A stretch of DNA of 64,000 nt, taken from NCBI RefSeq assembly GCF_004769575.1, contig NZ_RQGA01000007.1:198936-262935 (forward strand). Direction: 5' to 3'. This document shows, piece after piece, positions 27,450 through 35,961 of the stretch. The notes below the pieces were generated by a model. It was given only the letters and a program-made list of their open reading frames with translations, searched no databases and was not told where the DNA came from. The stretch comes from Leptospira perdikensis. Lineage in GTDB: Bacteria; Spirochaetota; Leptospiria; Leptospirales; Leptospiraceae. Every line of letters begins with the position of its first letter. The stretch's first letter is position 1. The position numbers and the translations under genes were made by a program.

Positions 27450-28769
27450 ATGATCATTTCAAGACCTCAATCAGGGAAAGTAAGGACACGGAGAAACTTC
27501 GTAATGAGTTTCCTCGTGGGTTTATTTTTAGCAGCTCCATGGGTGATGTTACCAGATGGTAGCCCTCTCATTCGGCTGGACATCCCACGTAGGATGTTTC
27601 ACTTGTTTGGTGGTCTTTTTATCCCGCAAGAGGGACTCATCTTATGGTTTTTTCTTCTGACAATGGGTCTCTCTCTTTTCTTTTTCACCTCCGTCATTGG
27701 CCGAGTCTGGTGCGGATGGGGATGCCCCCAAACAATCTATACCGACCTTTTCGATAGAATTGGTCGGTTTGTTTTAAATTCAAAGTATGGAAAAAAGGAC
27801 GCCTCGCTGCATGGTAAACTTACCGTTTATTTTCTGTGGATCGTTGTGTCCTTTATCGCTTCTTTCCATTGGATTGGGTACTTTGTTAGCCCCTATGAAA
27901 TGTTAGCTGACTACCTAAATTTATCCGCTTTTTCACAAACGCATTTTTATTTTACCGCATTTTTCACCGCATCGATGTTTATCGACATCGGATTTGTGCG
28001 TGAACAATTTTGCCGTTATGCCTGTCCTTATGCAAGGTTCCAAACTCTTCTTATGGATGAACATTCCTGGAATGTGACTTATGATTTCAAACGAGGTGAA
28101 CCTCGTCGGGACGGAAAAACCAAAATTGGTGATTGTATCGCTTGTAATATGTGTGTGGTTGTTTGTCCTACAGGAATTGACATTCGTGACGGTCTTCAGG
28201 TAGGTTGTGTAGCCTGCGGAAAATGTGTAGATGCTTGTACATCTATCATGGCAAAAGAAAACAAAAAAACATTAATCGGCTATTTTTCTCTCAAACAAAT
28301 TGAAACCGGCGCAAAAATTAAATGGATTCGACCAAGAACGGTTATCTATGCAATTCTATTAACCATTGTCATCGTCGGCGCAAGTATTCAGCTCATCACA
28401 AGAAGCCCTATGTCAATGATTGCTGCGTCCAATAAATCAATGCCACCCATTCTAATTCCTGATAATAAAATTAGAGCTTTTGTGGCTCTCCGTATTCAAA
28501 ATATTGCTCCAGTTGAAAAAGAATTCCAACTCTCTGCCTTTGACACAAGGCATGGGAAAAAAATTCTAGTTCGTTCTGGTGAAGAAAACAACCAATTTAA
28601 ATTAGGATCAGGCGAAATCAAAAGTATTTCTGTGGTTTTAGAAACAGAATCTCTCACAGAACAAGAATTAAATGAAGGTTACTTACCAGGTTCCATTGTG
28701 TTAAACAATGCAAAAGATACAGACGAACGATTGGAGAAAAAACTCTCCTTAACATTACCAAGGAGGTAA
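27450..28769 (+). CDS. ccoG: cbb3 oxidase assembly polyferredoxin CcoG (FixG/RdxA)
   Basis: 439 aa. Several N-terminal helices with CGWGCPQTIYTDLFD and CRYACPYARFQ, then two 4Fe-4S ferredoxin motifs, CIACNMCVVVCP and CVACGKCVDAC, and a C-terminal Ig-like domain after another helix. CcoG is linked to copper reduction during oxidase assembly. Overlaps ccoH by one base. Confidence 0.95.
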   Translation: MIISRPQSGKVRTRRNFVMSFLVGLFLAAPWVMLPDGSPLIRLDIPRRMFHLFGGLFIPQEGLILWFFLLTMGLSLFFFTSVIGRVWCGWGCPQTIYTDLFDRIGRFVLNSKYGKKDASLHGKLTVYFLWIVVSFIASFHWIGYFVSPYEMLADYLNLSAFSQTHFYFTAFFTASMFIDIGFVREQFCRYACPYARFQTLLMDEHSWNVTYDFKRGEPRRDGKTKIGDCIACNMCVVVCPTGIDIRDGLQVGCVACGKCVDACTSIMAKENKKTLIGYFSLKQIETGAKIKWIRPRTVIYAILLTIVIVGASIQLITRSPMSMIAASNKSMPPILIPDNKIRAFVALRIQNIAPVEKEFQLSAFDTRHGKKILVRSGEENNQFKLGSGEIKSISVVLETESLTEQELNEGYLPGSIVLNNAKDTDERLEKKLSLTLPRR

Positions 28770-29260
28770 TGATGTTTAAAGAATTACACCCAAGTCTACG
28801 AAGTGCCATGTATGTGGTTCTCTTTAGCTTTACAGCCCTAGTGGCGGCTACTTTTTACACCATCCGTCTCACTTACAAAAACTTCGAACCAGTAATGGAT
28901 AAAAACTATTACGAAATTGGTCTGAACTACGAAAAGGCTATTGAAACCCAAAAAGGATTTTTGAAACAAGGTTATCTCATTAAAACCAGTTGGGACAATC
29001 AAACCATCCTTCCTTTAGGAGAATCTGAAATCACAGCGCAGTTAGAAAAATCAGGAGTCCTCGCCCAAGCAAGTTCTATGACTGTGTTTTTAGAACGAAA
29101 CGCCACAACAAAGAACACAGCTCATTATGATTTAAAATCAAACGGCAACGGGTTTAGTGGGAAAATCTCCCTTCTGGAAAAGGGTACCTGGAATTTGCGA
29201 CTTGTTGCGAATATCGATGGAAAAACCTTTGAAAGGGAAGGAAAGATCTCGGTTCGATGA
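28769..29260 (+). CDS. ccoH: FixH/CcoH family assembly protein
   Basis: 163 aa. One N-terminal helix (SAMYVVLFSFTALVAATFY) and the conserved KNYYEIGLNYEKAIETQ, then a periplasmic beta domain. AGGAGG precedes two tandem ATG codons (28769 and 28772); either may be used. Overlaps ccoI by four bases. Confidence 0.9.
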   Translation: MMFKELHPSLRSAMYVVLFSFTALVAATFYTIRLTYKNFEPVMDKNYYEIGLNYEKAIETQKGFLKQGYLIKTSWDNQTILPLGESEITAQLEKSGVLAQASSMTVFLERNATTKNTAHYDLKSNGNGFSGKISLLEKGTWNLRLVANIDGKTFEREGKISVR

Positions 29261-31719
29261 ACGACAGCCTTGCTAACGTAACAAAAACTGAATGCGACCA
29301 TTGCGGTAATCCGATCCGATTGGTACGGATTGAAGCAAAGGTCGACAATGATATTAAAGTATTTTGTTGCGAGGGTTGTGAAACTGTTTTTTCCATCATT
29401 AATTCGTTAGGTGGAAGTTATTATTACAACCTAAAAGGTAATACAAAACTCGATCCAGTTCGAATGGAAAATTCAGATACTGAGATTGAAAACGAACTGG
29501 TCTACGAAAAGTTTGTACGTACTTCGGCAGAATATTCCGAAGTTTCTATACAAATCACAAATATTCATTGTTCAGCCTGCGTTTGGATCAATGAAAAAGT
29601 ACTAAATGAAGAGGATGGAATCCTTTCTGCTCAGATTAATTTTGCTTCTGGTAGAGCCCGAGTTCGATTTGATCGTTCTAAAATTAAGATTTCCCGCATC
29701 TTAGCACTCATACGTGCTATTGGTTATAAACCAGTCCTCTTCTCTCCAACCGAAGGCACTCTAGAAAAATCAAAACAATTAAAATCCCTTCTCCTTCGTA
29801 TCGGAGTCGCTGGATTCTGTTTTGGGAATATCATGATTTTAAGTGTGGCCCTATATTCTGGATACTTTTCTGGAATTGATTTGGATATCAAACGTCTCTT
29901 CCACTATGCTTCCTGGGTCTTTGCTACTCCTGCCTATTTGTATTCAGGATATCCGTTTATGGCCGGTTTTCTCACTAGCATCAAACGGAGAACCTTATCC
30001 ATGGACTTCCTTTTATTTTTGGGAATTTCTATGGCCTATTTTTATTCGGTTTATGTAACACTCACGGACATTGGAGAAGTTTATTTTGACTCGGTGGCTA
30101 TGATTTACTTTTTTATATTGATTGGAAAGTACTTCGAAGAAAAAGCAAGAGTCTTTGCTTCTGATAAATTGGAATCTATTCTTTGTAAACTTCCCGAAAC
30201 CTCCATCCGTGTGACAGAATCGGGAGAAAATTTGGTCCCAAGTACAGAGATCAAAATTGGGGATACCATTCGAGTGGCACCGGGAAAACGAATTCCTGTG
30301 GATGCAGTTTTAATTTCTGAACAAACCTATCTAGATGAATCCTTTCTAACAGGTGAATCCTTACCTATTCGAAAAAAAAAGGGAGACCCAATACTTGCTG
30401 GCTCCCTTACAATGGATAACCCAGCAATCATTCTTGCTAGCTCCGACTACCATGCCTCTACTCTCTCTTCCCTCAAACTAAGATTAGAAGAAGCTTTACA
30501 TCTGAAACCAAAATTACAAATCCTTACAGAGAGAATCGCATCTTATTTTATTTCTGTTGTGTTTGCCTTGGCCTTTCTTTGTTTTTTTGTATGGTATTTT
30601 GTATCAGGAGGAAACCTAGAACAAAGTCTTGTGACAACCATTTCTGTTCTCATCGTAGCCTGTCCTTGCGCTTTGGGAATTTCAGTACCGACTGCCCTTG
30701 TTACCAACCATATTCTTAATGCGGATAAAGGTGTTTTGTTAAAAAATCCATCTGTTGTAGAAGCTTTAGCAAAAGCCAATACTATCTTTTTAGATAAAAC
30801 AGGAACACTCACAGAGGGAAAATTTTTAGTCAGACAAGTTTCGGTAAAAGATGACCACCTACCACTTGTTTATCGAATTGAAAAAGAAATAAATCATCCT
30901 TTAGCAAAATCTCTTGTAAAGCATTTACAACCATTTAGTACAGTTACAAAACGAGCAGAATCCATCCAATTATTAAATCTAGAGAACCTCCCAGGAAGAG
31001 GAGTTAAAGCTGAGTTAGAAGTTGATTCTGAAAAACTTTCTGTGCTGATCGGAAATAAAAGTTTGTTGGAATCCGAAAACGTTCCTATGGAAAATTTACC
31101 GGAAGGAGAAGGTTCCTTAATTCTGCTAGCAGTCAACGGAACCTATTTAGGAAATTTTTTATTAGCCGATGAAATACGCCCTGGTGCTAGAGCTTTTGTA
31201 TCCCTACTCAAACACTTTGTTCCTAATATTTCGATCCTTTCCGGCGATCGTTATCCAGCAGTAAAGTTTATTGCCGATTCACTTGGCATTGAAAAATTTT
31301 CTTCTGACCTTTCTCCAGAAGAAAAAGCAAATACCATCAGCTCCTCACAAAACAAAGGGAACATTGTTATCATGGTAGGGGATGGAATCAATGATAGTTT
31401 GTCTTTAGCACAGGCCAATGTTTCCATTTCTCATACTGAAGCAGAAGATCTATCGCTTGAAAAATCTGACGTAGTTTTGACTTCAGGAAATTTGAATGGG
31501 CTTGTACATTCCCTACTTTCTGCTAAAAAAACAAGAGAGGTAATATTACAAAACATCATTATCTCTTTCTGTTACAACTCAATCATGTTACCACTTGCCA
31601 TGTTTGGTTTGATGTTACCTGTGATCTGTGCCGTGTTTATGGCATGTTCTAGCTTGACAGTCCTTCTCAATTCTCTATCCATTAGAATTAGGATCCCCCA
31701 ATGGAAGCCCTCTACTTAA
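29257..31719 (+). CDS. ccoI: Copper-exporting P-type ATPase for oxidase assembly (CcoI/FixI)
   Basis: 820 aa. The N-terminal Cys-rich motif CDHCGNPI...CCEGC and HMA motif ITNIHCSACVWI bind metal. The membrane site is ACPCALG, the phosphorylation motif is DKTGTLTEG, and GDGINDS lies in the hinge. It supplies copper for the CuB site of CcoN rather than general detoxification, as judged by the cluster. Ends 19 bases into ccoS. Confidence 0.95.
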   Translation: MNDSLANVTKTECDHCGNPIRLVRIEAKVDNDIKVFCCEGCETVFSIINSLGGSYYYNLKGNTKLDPVRMENSDTEIENELVYEKFVRTSAEYSEVSIQITNIHCSACVWINEKVLNEEDGILSAQINFASGRARVRFDRSKIKISRILALIRAIGYKPVLFSPTEGTLEKSKQLKSLLLRIGVAGFCFGNIMILSVALYSGYFSGIDLDIKRLFHYASWVFATPAYLYSGYPFMAGFLTSIKRRTLSMDFLLFLGISMAYFYSVYVTLTDIGEVYFDSVAMIYFFILIGKYFEEKARVFASDKLESILCKLPETSIRVTESGENLVPSTEIKIGDTIRVAPGKRIPVDAVLISEQTYLDESFLTGESLPIRKKKGDPILAGSLTMDNPAIILASSDYHASTLSSLKLRLEEALHLKPKLQILTERIASYFISVVFALAFLCFFVWYFVSGGNLEQSLVTTISVLIVACPCALGISVPTALVTNHILNADKGVLLKNPSVVEALAKANTIFLDKTGTLTEGKFLVRQVSVKDDHLPLVYRIEKEINHPLAKSLVKHLQPFSTVTKRAESIQLLNLENLPGRGVKAELEVDSEKLSVLIGNKSLLESENVPMENLPEGEGSLILLAVNGTYLGNFLLADEIRPGARAFVSLLKHFVPNISILSGDRYPAVKFIADSLGIEKFSSDLSPEEKANTISSSQNKGNIVIMVGDGINDSLSLAQANVSISHTEAEDLSLEKSDVVLTSGNLNGLVHSLLSAKKTREVILQNIIISFCYNSIMLPLAMFGLMLPVICAVFMACSSLTVLLNSLSIRIRIPQWKPST

Positions 31720-31901
31720 CCATCCCTATGGCAATGTGTATTGCCGCCTTCTTTCTTTATGTCTTTATTACGGCCTTTCGCAAAGGACAGTTCGAAGACA
31801 TCGAGTCCCCAAAGTATAGAATGTTCTTCGAAGAAGAATACCCACAAAACAACAGTCAAACTAAACCAAATTCACCAGATGGACCAACTAGCAAATCTTA
31901 G
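31701..31901 (+). CDS. ccoS: cbb3 oxidase maturation protein CcoS
   Basis: 66 aa. One helix (TIPMAMCIAAFFLYVFITAF) followed by RKGQFEDIESPKYRMFFEEE, the typical GQFxDxExPxxRM motif of CcoS. Needed for cofactor insertion into CcoN. Overlaps ccoI by 19 bases and the next gene by 23. Confidence 0.92.
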   Translation: MEALYLTIPMAMCIAAFFLYVFITAFRKGQFEDIESPKYRMFFEEEYPQNNSQTKPNSPDGPTSKS

Positions 31902-32565
31902 CTTTTTTGGATCCATCCTTTTGTATGGATTTGTCAGCAGTTTTCATTGTCTAGTAATGTGTGGTCCCTTCGTCTCCCTCTTACAAACCGACAAAGGAAA
32001 ACATACTGCCATCTATCTCTATCACTTAGGAAGGATGATTTCATATACCTTCCTTGGTATCATCCTTGGATTTCTTGGTAAAGGTGCCAATGCCTTAGGG
32101 GATCTAACTGCAGTCAAAGGTGTCGCAGGAGTATTTACATTTTTATTTCTGATCTTATTTGCCATCCGAACGTATACAGGTGGCCAAACTTCTTCCTTTG
32201 GATCATTACCAATAGGAATTCGCAAGTTTTTAGAACAAGTGCGTTCTAAATTTAGCAAAAATGGACTTGGGTTTGGAATCGGAATGGTGAGTGCCCTACT
32301 CCCTTGTGGGGTATTGTATCCAGCCTATGCCGCGTCCTTTGCGACAGGAAACCTTTTCACTGGAGGTCTTGTGATGATTTTCTTTTATTTGGGAACGGTT
32401 CCCGCACTCACTGGTTTTGGTTTTTTTGTTTCGAAATGGAGACACCTGATTCCAACAAAATGGATTCCTGCATTTGGAACAATGGTGATTCTAGCTTCTC
32501 TTAGTTTTCTACTCTATCGTTTGTTCTTTCATGCTCACGGAGAGTCTTGCGATCATCTACTATAA
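31879..32565 (+). CDS. TauE/SafE-like (DsbD-type) membrane protein in the cco locus
   Basis: 228 aa from the ATG at 31879; the frame is open further upstream but that part overlaps ccoS and is not hydrophobic. About six helices, with HCLVMCGPF near the N-terminus and VSALLPCGVLYPAYA further on. The paired Cys-Gly and Pro-Cys-Gly motifs are typical of the SafE/cytochrome biogenesis family often found after ccoS. Likely a copper or thiol transport step in oxidase assembly. Confidence 0.85.
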   Translation: MDQLANLSFFGSILLYGFVSSFHCLVMCGPFVSLLQTDKGKHTAIYLYHLGRMISYTFLGIILGFLGKGANALGDLTAVKGVAGVFTFLFLILFAIRTYTGGQTSSFGSLPIGIRKFLEQVRSKFSKNGLGFGIGMVSALLPCGVLYPAYAASFATGNLFTGGLVMIFFYLGTVPALTGFGFFVSKWRHLIPTKWIPAFGTMVILASLSFLLYRLFFHAHGESCDHLL

Positions 32566-32610
32566 CGATTGATCTACTTTTGTTTTCTTTAATATCAATA
32601 CAATCTATCT

Positions 32611-32940
32611 TTAGAATCCTCTTCCACGAAAGTATTTTTCTTTGAAGTGACTGACTAGGTCTTGATTGATTCTAGTTTCGTTATTATTTCCAATCACTGC
32701 GATTAGTTTTTTTGCTAAGTTCCTGTCATGATTAACTAACCATCGTTTGTATTGTGTATTAAGTTCCGATTCTCCAACAAGAATGACTTCGTTTGGTGAT
32801 TGTAGAGTTTTTGTGATGTCCTCAAAGTCCCAGACATCCGCTTCTGTTGGTTTCTCCCAAGTTTTAGATCGCATTTGGTCTGATTCAAACTTGATCATTT
32901 CAATTCTCTTTTTATTGAGGTAGAGGATGCAGGCGTTCAT
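32611..32940 (-). CDS. Small protein resembling the 'translational machinery'/eRF1-domain family
   Basis: 109 aa, cytoplasmic. The C-terminal half (NEVILVGESELNTQYKRW, then HDRNLAKKLIAV and EKYF) has the arrangement I recall for bacterial eRF1-domain-3-like small proteins (ILxVGPG..K.E...H...LAKK). The N-terminal strand with Leu, Asn and Lys also fits. Identification is from memory of the motif and tentative. Convergent with the TauE-like gene. Confidence 0.55.
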   Translation of the reverse strand: MNACILYLNKKRIEMIKFESDQMRSKTWEKPTEADVWDFEDITKTLQSPNEVILVGESELNTQYKRWLVNHDRNLAKKLIAVIGNNNETRINQDLVSHFKEKYFRGRGF

Positions 32941-33031
32941 ACTTTCACTTCCCTGGTTTGATTATGACAGGAAAGAAAATTAAAATCATTCCCTTTTTAC
33001 AAAAGCCCCCTCAGATGATCTATGATATTTA

Positions 33032-33295
33032 TCAATCCATACTCAAACTGACAATTGATTCTGAACTCAGTTCATTAACAAGATAATTCATGTTAGTTGA
33101 TAGTTCGTTAGGTTCAATCACAAACTCATTCACAAAAAGTAGGGAAAAGACTAAAGTGGATGCTGCCAAACTAACATAAACTTTTCGTTTTGTCTTTTCA
33201 GTCCGAATTCGTGCTTTGGTAGAACGTACCAACCGCAATTCGAAATCAGAATCATTCAAAAGTTGTTCCCATTTTTTAGGATTCTTGGAATTCAT
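33032..33295 (-). CDS. Small single-helix protein, candidate anti-sigma factor
   Basis: 87 aa. A basic cytoplasmic segment of about 38 residues (NDSDFELRLVRSTKAR) is followed by one helix (about 39-57, VYVSLAASTLVFSLLFVNEF) and a short outside tail. AGGAGG precedes the ATG inside the sigma-factor gene, with which it overlaps by 20 bases. There is no zinc-binding HxxxCxxC. Size and topology resemble CnrY, a minimal membrane-bound anti-sigma factor; the function is inferred from position. Confidence 0.65.
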   Translation of the reverse strand: MNSKNPKKWEQLLNDSDFELRLVRSTKARIRTEKTKRKVYVSLAASTLVFSLLFVNEFVIEPNELSTNMNYLVNELSSESIVSLSMD

Positions 33296-33800
33296 TTCTT
33301 CCTCCTGGTATATTTTTGCGGATCCATTCTTTAGTTCGAAACAAACGTGACTTCACCGTTCCCTGCCTAACCTCTAATTCTTTTGCAATTTCTTCCATCG
33401 TACTCCCAGCTAAATACAGACGAAGCGTTTGGCGATAGACTTCAGGGATTTGTCCAAGCATAGATTCAATCCATTCTTCCTTTTCCCAAGGAACTTCGTC
33501 TCGCACACCCGAAAGTTGGACTTTGTTTTTTATTAAATACCTTTTTGCCTTTTCTTCTTCCTTCAATCGTTTTTCATTCATCCGAAGGGATTCGTTACGA
33601 GCAATCGTGTAGATCCACGTAGAAATTTTAGATCTTCCATCAAACCCACCCTTCTCCAAAGATTTGAAAGCCCGGAAGTAAACTTCCTGAACTACATCTT
33701 CGGTGGCATCGTCAAAACGGTCGATGAGGGTATCACCGACCGTTTTTAAAACCAAGTATTTGGTTTCTTTGACTACTGATTCGAAGTCAAACTCGGGCAT
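33276..33800 (-). CDS. ECF sigma factor (sigma-70 family, RpoE-like)
   Basis: 174 aa. Region 2 includes DVVQEVYFRAFKSLEKGG and STWIYTIARNESLRMNEKR; region 4 includes IPEVYRQTLRLYLAG, MEEIAKELEVRQGTVKSRLF, a standard HTH. Directs RNA polymerase to a stress regulon. It starts three bases after the stop of a Spy-like lipoprotein gene and overlaps a small membrane protein gene, so all three are one operon. Confidence 0.93.
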   Translation of the reverse strand: MPEFDFESVVKETKYLVLKTVGDTLIDRFDDATEDVVQEVYFRAFKSLEKGGFDGRSKISTWIYTIARNESLRMNEKRLKEEEKAKRYLIKNKVQLSGVRDEVPWEKEEWIESMLGQIPEVYRQTLRLYLAGSTMEEIAKELEVRQGTVKSRLFRTKEWIRKNIPGGRNEFQES

Positions 33801-33803
33801 TGT

Positions 33804-34256
33804 TTACTCTTCCGGTGGTTGGTGGCGGCTTGCGAAACGTTCCACTAAATCAGCAAATTTTTCCCTTTGTTCTGGTTTTAAAACAGCATGGAATTCTACG
33901 AGTTTGGTTTGGAAAAACTTACGCATCTCTTGGTGGCGAGTTTCTCTTTCAATACTCATTTTATCCAATAACTTCGTATCGATTTTTTCCGCACGAATTT
34001 GTGTTGCCATCTCTTTGGCCCAAGATTCATGTTTTGGTTTCATTTCCTTGTGTTTGGCGATGAGTTCGGCTTTGATGGTTTCCAATTTTGCTTTTTGAGC
34101 ATCATCTAAATCGAGTTTGGATGTCAGCTTAGAAGCCACCCATTCAATGCGTTTTTCGAAATCTTTATGCCCACGGCAATTTCCAAAAGCAAATGCCATC
34201 ACCGATACAAGACCGACTGTTGTAGTGATTTTTAAAACTTGTTTGAGAGAGATCAT
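33804..34256 (-). CDS. Spy/CpxP/CnrX-like envelope stress lipoprotein
   Basis: 150 aa from the ATG at 34256 (AAGGAAGG upstream); the frame is open 43 codons further, without coding character. The signal segment ends in AFAFGNC, a loose leptospiral-type lipobox. The mature part is all-helical and highly charged, with LDLDDAQKAKLETIKAEL and LKPEQREKFADLVERF, the two LTxxQ-like motifs of the Spy/CpxP/CnrX fold. His and Met residues (HKEMKPKH, RHQEM) could bind metal. First gene of the sigma-factor operon. Confidence 0.82.
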   Translation of the reverse strand: MISLKQVLKITTTVGLVSVMAFAFGNCRGHKDFEKRIEWVASKLTSKLDLDDAQKAKLETIKAELIAKHKEMKPKHESWAKEMATQIRAEKIDTKLLDKMSIERETRHQEMRKFFQTKLVEFHAVLKPEQREKFADLVERFASRHQPPEE

Positions 34257-34307
34257 AAAACCTTCCTTGTTTGTTTGGTGAATATGACCCGGAAGATGAA
34301 GGGAGAG

Positions 34308-34337
34308 TTCCCTACCTCCAAAAAAAGAGGCAGGGAA
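34308..34337 (-). other. Stem-loop between lipoprotein and Spy-like genes
   Basis: TTCCCTACCTC (34308-34318) and GAGGCAGGGAA (34327-34337) pair over 11 bp with one wobble around an A-rich loop. No T run follows on the minus strand, so it is a poor terminator; it may stabilise or attenuate the transcript. Confidence 0.4.
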
Positions 34338-34347
34338 TCTAAAAAAA

Positions 34348-34728
34348 TTAGAAACTTGGGAACGGATCTCCCGTGATGAAACCATCTGTTTTCAAATCTT
34401 GGCAAGAAATGATATTGGTGATTGTGGAACCAAGCACAAAACCCTTAAAGCCTTGGATTTCAGAAACACACTGATCCACATCAGCTTTAACATAGTATTT
34501 TGCCGAATCAATACTTGCGATATCGGCCGCAAGTAAACTAAGAATAGAAACGCTAGGTCTTCCTACTAAAACAGTAGAATTGATAAGGTCCGTTTGAATA
34601 GCTGCATCCGTAATTCTTGAAGCCACAACAGAACCTTTTTCACGATCAATCGTTGCCCCTGCTGGATTTAAGATCAGACAGTTCGTTAGCGAAAACGCTA
34701 AAGCAACAAAAAGTAATTTTTTTAACAT
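34348..34728 (-). CDS. Leptospiral lipoprotein (TIGR04452-like)
   Basis: 126 aa from the ATG at 34728 (AAGGAAA upstream). The signal peptide MLKKLLFVALAFSLTNC carries a lipobox with Cys17. The mature part has SVVASRITDAAIQTDLINS and two cysteines near the C-terminus (DQC, ISC). It recalls a leptospira-restricted lipoprotein family, assigned from memory. It lies upstream of the Spy-like gene on the same strand with a stem-loop between. Confidence 0.65.
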   Translation of the reverse strand: MLKKLLFVALAFSLTNCLILNPAGATIDREKGSVVASRITDAAIQTDLINSTVLVGRPSVSILSLLAADIASIDSAKYYVKADVDQCVSEIQGFKGFVLGSTITNIISCQDLKTDGFITGDPFPSF

Positions 34729-34821
34729 AAATGTTTCCTTGGATAATGGTTTCACCAAATCTAGATTATCCTTATTTCTGTTTCAAGAAAAAACCAACAG
34801 AGAATCTCAATTTAACAACGG

Positions 34822-35502
34822 TCAATCGCCAACAATAAAGATTGTGAGAAACCAATTGTTTTTCTTTTTTTCAAAGAAAGCTCTGTAGTCAAGAGGACTA
34901 CGTAAAAACCGATCACATACATAACCGGCTTTCCCTTGGGGTGTACAAATCTTTTTCCAATTACAATTACTTTCTTTTTCAAGTCGCCTTCCATCTAAAT
35001 CATCTGCTTCTGATCTGACAATCTGGTAACTGAGCTGTGTGATGGCTTTGGATTCTTTAGAGGCATCTTCTCTTACGTTTACATTTTTCCCAATGACTAA
35101 ATAATAAGTGAAAGGATCATAATCACCCGGAAAAGTTTCAAAAAAATAGGGAGCGACCATTTGGCCTTCTTTATTCTGACGAAACCCTAATTTGACAACT
35201 TCCTCCATCAATTCCCAGAAATTGGAAGTAGATGGTTTTTCTGTTAGTTGGAATGATTTTAAAAAATCTTTTTTCCCCGCTTCTGCACCAAAGGAAAAGT
35301 GAATTTCGTTATCGATCACTTCTTCCAAAGCCTTTCTGTCTTTGGTTTTCAAAATTTTTAGGAACTTGGTTTTGAATTCGTTGAAACTTTTGTCCTTCGC
35401 CGAATGGTCGATAGGTGTTAAAGTCTTAGCGGGGAAAGGGTCACAGGGTAAAAGAACCGTTGGGAGAAAAAAAGCAAAAAGAACAATCTTGTATTTTAGC
35501 AT
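34822..35502 (-). CDS. Exported protein with SH3-like domain
   Basis: 226 aa from the ATG at 35502, chosen because it begins a signal peptide (MLKYKIVLFAFFLPTVLLPC); an in-frame start at 35559 overlaps the upstream gene. Residues about 150-215 (VIGKNVNVREDASKESKAI, GKAGYVCDRFL) form a bacterial SH3 domain, often a peptidoglycan or protein binder. The first half is helical and unrecognised. No strong ribosome site. Confidence 0.7.
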   Translation of the reverse strand: MLKYKIVLFAFFLPTVLLPCDPFPAKTLTPIDHSAKDKSFNEFKTKFLKILKTKDRKALEEVIDNEIHFSFGAEAGKKDFLKSFQLTEKPSTSNFWELMEEVVKLGFRQNKEGQMVAPYFFETFPGDYDPFTYYLVIGKNVNVREDASKESKAITQLSYQIVRSEADDLDGRRLEKESNCNWKKICTPQGKAGYVCDRFLRSPLDYRAFFEKKKNNWFLTIFIVGD

Positions 35503-35539
35503 AAAACTTGCAAAAAAGATACTCCGAACCCTCAAAGAA

Positions 35540-35896
35540 TCAATTCTTTTTCGATACATTCACCGCCAGGGAACATTGTTTTGCGATCCCTAAATTTTCA
35601 CGGATTTCTTCCAAGGAAAGTTTTTTCCGTTTGAGTTCACAAACTTTCAAAAAAAGTTCTGAATACTCTTTGTCCAATTTTTCGCCTTCTTCGTCTTCTT
35701 CAGTCAATACAAGTTTAGCAATATCGACACAAGACCTTTCTGATTCTGGCAATAATTGAAATATCGTTTTTATGGTTTCTTCCTTTTGTTTACAAGAAGC
35801 ACCTGTCGGTTGTTTTTCCTTTCCAAGAAGGGGGGAAAAGAAAAGGAATGCAATAGAGATGAGGAGGAAGGATCGGATTTTGAACATCGGCAACAT
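35540..35896 (-). CDS. Exported protein of unknown function
   Basis: 118 aa from the ATG at 35896, preceded by GGGAAGAAG; starts nine codons apart are possible. A signal peptide (FKIRSFLLISIAFLFFSPLLG) precedes an acidic, helical mature part with four cysteines (ASC, RSC, KVC, KQC), a pattern suggesting two disulphides. Upstream of the SH3-like gene on the same strand, probably co-transcribed. Divergent from aspA. Confidence 0.65.
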   Translation of the reverse strand: MLPMFKIRSFLLISIAFLFFSPLLGKEKQPTGASCKQKEETIKTIFQLLPESERSCVDIAKLVLTEEDEEGEKLDKEYSELFLKVCELKRKKLSLEEIRENLGIAKQCSLAVNVSKKN

Positions 35897-35961
35897 AAAT
35901 CTTCTTCCCATTTGGATTTGGTCGAGTATCTTTCGTCCTATCCAAGAGAATTTAGAAATTT

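Noticed and set aside
31741..31878. Upstream extension of the TauE/SafE-like protein
   Set aside because: Lies in ccoS in another frame and is not hydrophobic.
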